From NCBI GenBank assembly GCA_900754695.1, contig CAAEDU010000070.1, positions 1 through 24,545 on the forward strand: a DNA stretch of 24,545 bases, written 5' to 3'. The position numbers and the translations under genes are program-made. Position 1 is the first letter of the stretch. Each line of letters starts with the position of its first letter. Source of the DNA: Clostridia bacterium (GTDB lineage: Bacteria; Bacillota; Clostridia; Christensenellales; CAG-917). Below are positions 22,584 to 24,545 of this stretch, in pieces. The notes under the pieces are model-generated. The model worked only from the letters and a program-made list of their open reading frames with translations. It was not told the origin of the DNA and searched no databases.

Positions 22584-23954
22584 ATGATCGCATCGGTAAT
22601 AAAGAGCCATAAAGCGACGCTCGCCGCTTGTTTTGCGGGGTATGTCTGTCAGGCGATAGTCAACAACTTCGCCCCCTTGCTCTTTGTCACCTTTCAAAGC
22701 GAATTCGGCATCCCTCTTTCCGAGATAACATTGCTCGTCACCGTGAATTTTGCGGTGCAGCTCATAGTCGACATCGCGAGCGCCAAACTCGTGGACAGGA
22801 TAGGCTACCGTGCGGCGGGCATCGTCGCGCATGTCATGATGGGCGCGGGTTTCCTCATGATGGGCACTTTGCCCTCCGCCCTCGACGACCACTTCGCGGG
22901 ACTGCTCGCGTCCGTCATAGTTTACTCGGTGGGCGGCGGACTGGTGGAAGTCATGCTGAGCCCGCTTGTCGAGAGCTGTCCCACGCGCAACAAGTCCGGC
23001 ATGATGAACCTGCTCCATTCCTTCTATTGCTGGGGATGCGTCTTTGTCATCGGCCTCTCGACGATAGTGTTTGAATTCGCCGGGATAGAGTCCTGGCGCA
23101 CGCTCGCGTGCGTGTGGGCAGCGCTGCCTCTTCTCAATGCCGCGCTTTTTGCACTCATCCCTATCCCCGCGGAAAAGAGTAAAGAGACGCGCTCGCGCAT
23201 CCTGCCCCTTCTCGGCAACGGCATGTTCTGGGTGCTCATCGTGATGATGTTCTGCGCGGGAGCGGGGGAGCTTGCGGTCGCGCAATGGGCTTCCGCCTTT
23301 GCCGAAAGCGGTCTCGGCGTCTCAAAATCCATAGGCGACCTCATCGGTCCCTGCCTCTTTGCCGTCGTGATGGGCGCGGTGAGAGTGGCGTGCATCCCCC
23401 TCTCGAAACGCTTCAGGCTGTCTGCTCTCATAGGAGTGTCGGCAGGGGTCGGGATCGTCGGCTATCTCATGGTCACCCTTGTGCCCGACCCCGACGTCGC
23501 GCTTGCGGGATGTGCCGTATGCGGCGCTTCCTGTGCGTTGATGTGGCCGGGGACGTTCAGCCTTGCGGCAAAGAACATCCCGAGCGGCGGCACCGCGATG
23601 TTCGCATTGCTCGCCGTTGCGGGTGACCTCGGATGCACGACAGGTCCCACCCTTGTCGGTTTCGTGTCCGACAACGCAGGCGGAGAACTAAAGACGGGCA
23701 TCCTTGCGGCTGTTGTCTTCCCCGCGTGTATGCTTGCAGCGTGCATCCTGTGCCGCCTTGCGGAGAAGAGGAAGGAAAAACTGCCCACACTTTCAGCGGC
23801 GGGCTGTGATGGTTTGTCCGACCGCGAAGGCATTGTTTACAAGGGCGGAGAAAGCGCGGAGGAGGGTGCCTATCGCTATGAAGAAAGCGAGCGCTTCTCT
23901 GCTGAAAACTCTGAAGACGGGCATGCCATCGAAAACACGAAAAAAGAAATGTGA
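22584..23954 (+). CDS. major facilitator superfamily transporter
   Basis: The 456-residue protein has about twelve hydrophobic helices in two halves, with a loop after helix 6 (IPAEKSKETRSRI). The loop after helix 2 (SAKLVDRIGYRAAG) matches the MFS motif-A position. It resembles the FucP-like/sugar-permease branch, but the substrate cannot be assigned. The last 60 or so residues form an acidic hydrophilic tail, unusual for the family and of unknown role. The start at 22584 is the first Met before helix 1 and has no SD. A short acetyltransferase fragment begins 1 nt after its stop. Confidence 0.88.
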   Translation: MIASVIKSHKATLAACFAGYVCQAIVNNFAPLLFVTFQSEFGIPLSEITLLVTVNFAVQLIVDIASAKLVDRIGYRAAGIVAHVMMGAGFLMMGTLPSALDDHFAGLLASVIVYSVGGGLVEVMLSPLVESCPTRNKSGMMNLLHSFYCWGCVFVIGLSTIVFEFAGIESWRTLACVWAALPLLNAALFALIPIPAEKSKETRSRILPLLGNGMFWVLIVMMFCAGAGELAVAQWASAFAESGLGVSKSIGDLIGPCLFAVVMGAVRVACIPLSKRFRLSALIGVSAGVGIVGYLMVTLVPDPDVALAGCAVCGASCALMWPGTFSLAAKNIPSGGTAMFALLAVAGDLGCTTGPTLVGFVSDNAGGELKTGILAAVVFPACMLAACILCRLAEKRKEKLPTLSAAGCDGLSDREGIVYKGGESAEEGAYRYEESERFSAENSEDGHAIENTKKEM

Positions 23955-23955
23955 T

Positions 23956-24153
23956 ATGAATGTCAGAAGAGCGGAAGAGCGTGACATCCCGAGGATAGGT
24001 GAACTGCTGCGGCAAGTAGCGAAAGTGCATGCCGACGGGCGCCCCGACCTTTTCAGGGCGGGACAGCGGAAGTATACGGACGAGGAGCTTAAAGCCATCC
24101 TTCGCGATCCCGCGCCCCGATGCCGTCGTAAGACGGCTTTTCTTTTCGCATAG
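23956..24153 (+). pseudogene. truncated GNAT acetyltransferase remnant
   Basis: The 65-residue reading MNVRRAEERDIPRIGEL... closely resembles the N-terminal third of a GNAT enzyme: VHADGRPDLFRAGQRKYTDEELKAIL is the usual opening helix pair. The similarity stops near residue 54, and the rest (PRCRRKTAFLFA) is encoded by a terminator hairpin. The acetyl-CoA-binding half is missing and I find no continuation in any frame downstream. The start follows the MFS stop by 1 nt without a clear SD. It is probably a 3'-deleted gene whose end was replaced by a terminator; a functional small protein is less likely. Confidence 0.7.
24122..24146 (+). terminator. intrinsic terminator
   Basis: GCCGTC (24122-24127) and GACGGC (24132-24137), with loop GTAA, are followed by the T-rich TTTTCTTTT (24138-24146). 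It lies inside the 3' end of the GNAT remnant's frame and closes the MFS transcript. Confidence 0.82.
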
Positions 24154-24290
24154 CGCCGTTTCGAGTGTTTCTACCTCTTTTTTGTGTACTTTCACGCGGC
24201 TAAGACGCGGCGCTCCGCTCATCGCGATGTCCGCCCGTTCCGCTCCCGTCGGGGCAGGGTGAAAAAGGCGGATTTTCCTCCCCGAAACGC

Positions 24291-24319
24291 TTGTCAAACA
24301 GGGGAGGATAAGATATAAT
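24291..24319 (+). promoter_or_regulatory. promoter of tRNA-Ser
   Basis: TTGTCA (24291-24296) and a perfect TATAAT (24314-24319) are separated by 17 bp. The start is expected near 24326, about 105 nt before the mature tRNA. The 24154-24290 stretch contains no recognisable gene. Confidence 0.85.
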
Positions 24320-24357
24320 GCGATATGTTGGGTTTCGGGTGCTCGGCACACGATCGA

Positions 24358-24398
24358 CAGTTGGAACGAGCGGTTTTGTTTTCCGCCTCGTCCAACTG
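24358..24398 (+). other. long hairpin in the tRNA-Ser precursor leader
   Basis: CAGTTGGA (24358-24365) pairs with TCCAACTG (24391-24398). The stem continues inward through CGAG/CTCG and CGG/CCG with one bulge on each side, closed by a T-rich loop. No T run follows it, so it is not a terminator. It would lie in the 5' leader removed during tRNA maturation. Confidence 0.5.
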
Positions 24399-24430
24399 CC
24401 ACCCACGTGAACTTAACAGCGGAAACGCAT

Positions 24431-24523
24431 GGAGGAGTCGCCTAGTTTGGTCGAGGGCGCACGACTGGAAATCGTGTAACCGTCAAAAGCGGTTCGAGGG
24501 TTCGAATCCCTCCTCCTCCGCCA
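24431..24523 (+). tRNA. tRNA-Ser (anticodon GGA)
   Basis: A complete class-II tRNA: acceptor GGAGGAG (24431-24437) pairs with CTCCTCC (24513-24519), then G and an encoded CCA. The T arm is GAGGG-TTCGAAT-CCCTC. The anticodon loop reads CTGGAAA with anticodon GGA, decoding TCC and TCT. The long variable arm (CCGTCAAAAGCGG) confirms serine. It is driven by the promoter at 24291-24319. No further RNA gene is visible in the last 22 nt. Confidence 0.97.
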
Positions 24524-24545
24524 GTAAGAACCTAAATCGAACCCT

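Overview
This window looks like chromosomal DNA from a GC-rich, probably anaerobic member of the Firmicutes, most likely an uncultured Clostridia lineage. The run ylxM-ffh-rpsP-khpA-rimM-trmD followed by rbgA-rnhB-yraN, the lepA-hemW pair, a flavodiiron protein, and sigma-A promoters with strong Shine-Dalgarno (SD) sites all point that way. No lineage-specific marker allows a genus call. Nearly everything is core housekeeping. No phage, insertion sequence, CRISPR array or defence island is visible.

Layout. Positions 1-333 hold the 3' part of a heavily folded RNA with serial pseudoknots; it resembles tmRNA but lacks a recognisable T arm. A terminator that contains a promoter follows at 373-414. 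Positions 465-5884 form a translation and protein-export block: SRP GTPase and its partner, S16, a KH protein, 16S and tRNA modification factors, a 50S assembly GTPase, RNase HII and a UPF0102 nuclease-like protein. rplS (L19) has its own promoter and a candidate L19 leader, and is followed 8 nt later by an unusual lipoprotein fused to a polytopic GT-C-like glycosyltransferase (6404-8629).

Positions 8650-10330 hold two single-gene units: a 77-residue unknown protein, and a Fic AMPylase-like protein with an N-terminal DNA-binding domain. The fic promoter region carries three copies of a 15-bp operator-like sequence, one of which exactly occupies the -35/-10 spacer. A glycerophosphodiesterase gene on the minus strand and lepA-hemW on the plus strand diverge from interleaved promoters at 11248-11284. 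A long-form PRPP synthetase and a metallo-hydrolase form a second short operon, followed by rho with a DUF2804 gene and then a flavodiiron protein.

The right end is more accessory. It contains a PnuC-type transporter on the minus strand behind a leader with an intrinsic terminator, a GNAT acetyltransferase, an apparently leaderless MFS transporter, a truncated GNAT remnant ending in a terminator, and a complete tRNA-Ser(GGA) with its own promoter.

The points most worth following up are the Fic/operator arrangement, the attenuator-like leader before pnuC, the lipoprotein-GT-C fusion, and two folded RNA candidates (1-333 and 20247-20348). All calls come from reading the sequence; no database search or folding program was run.
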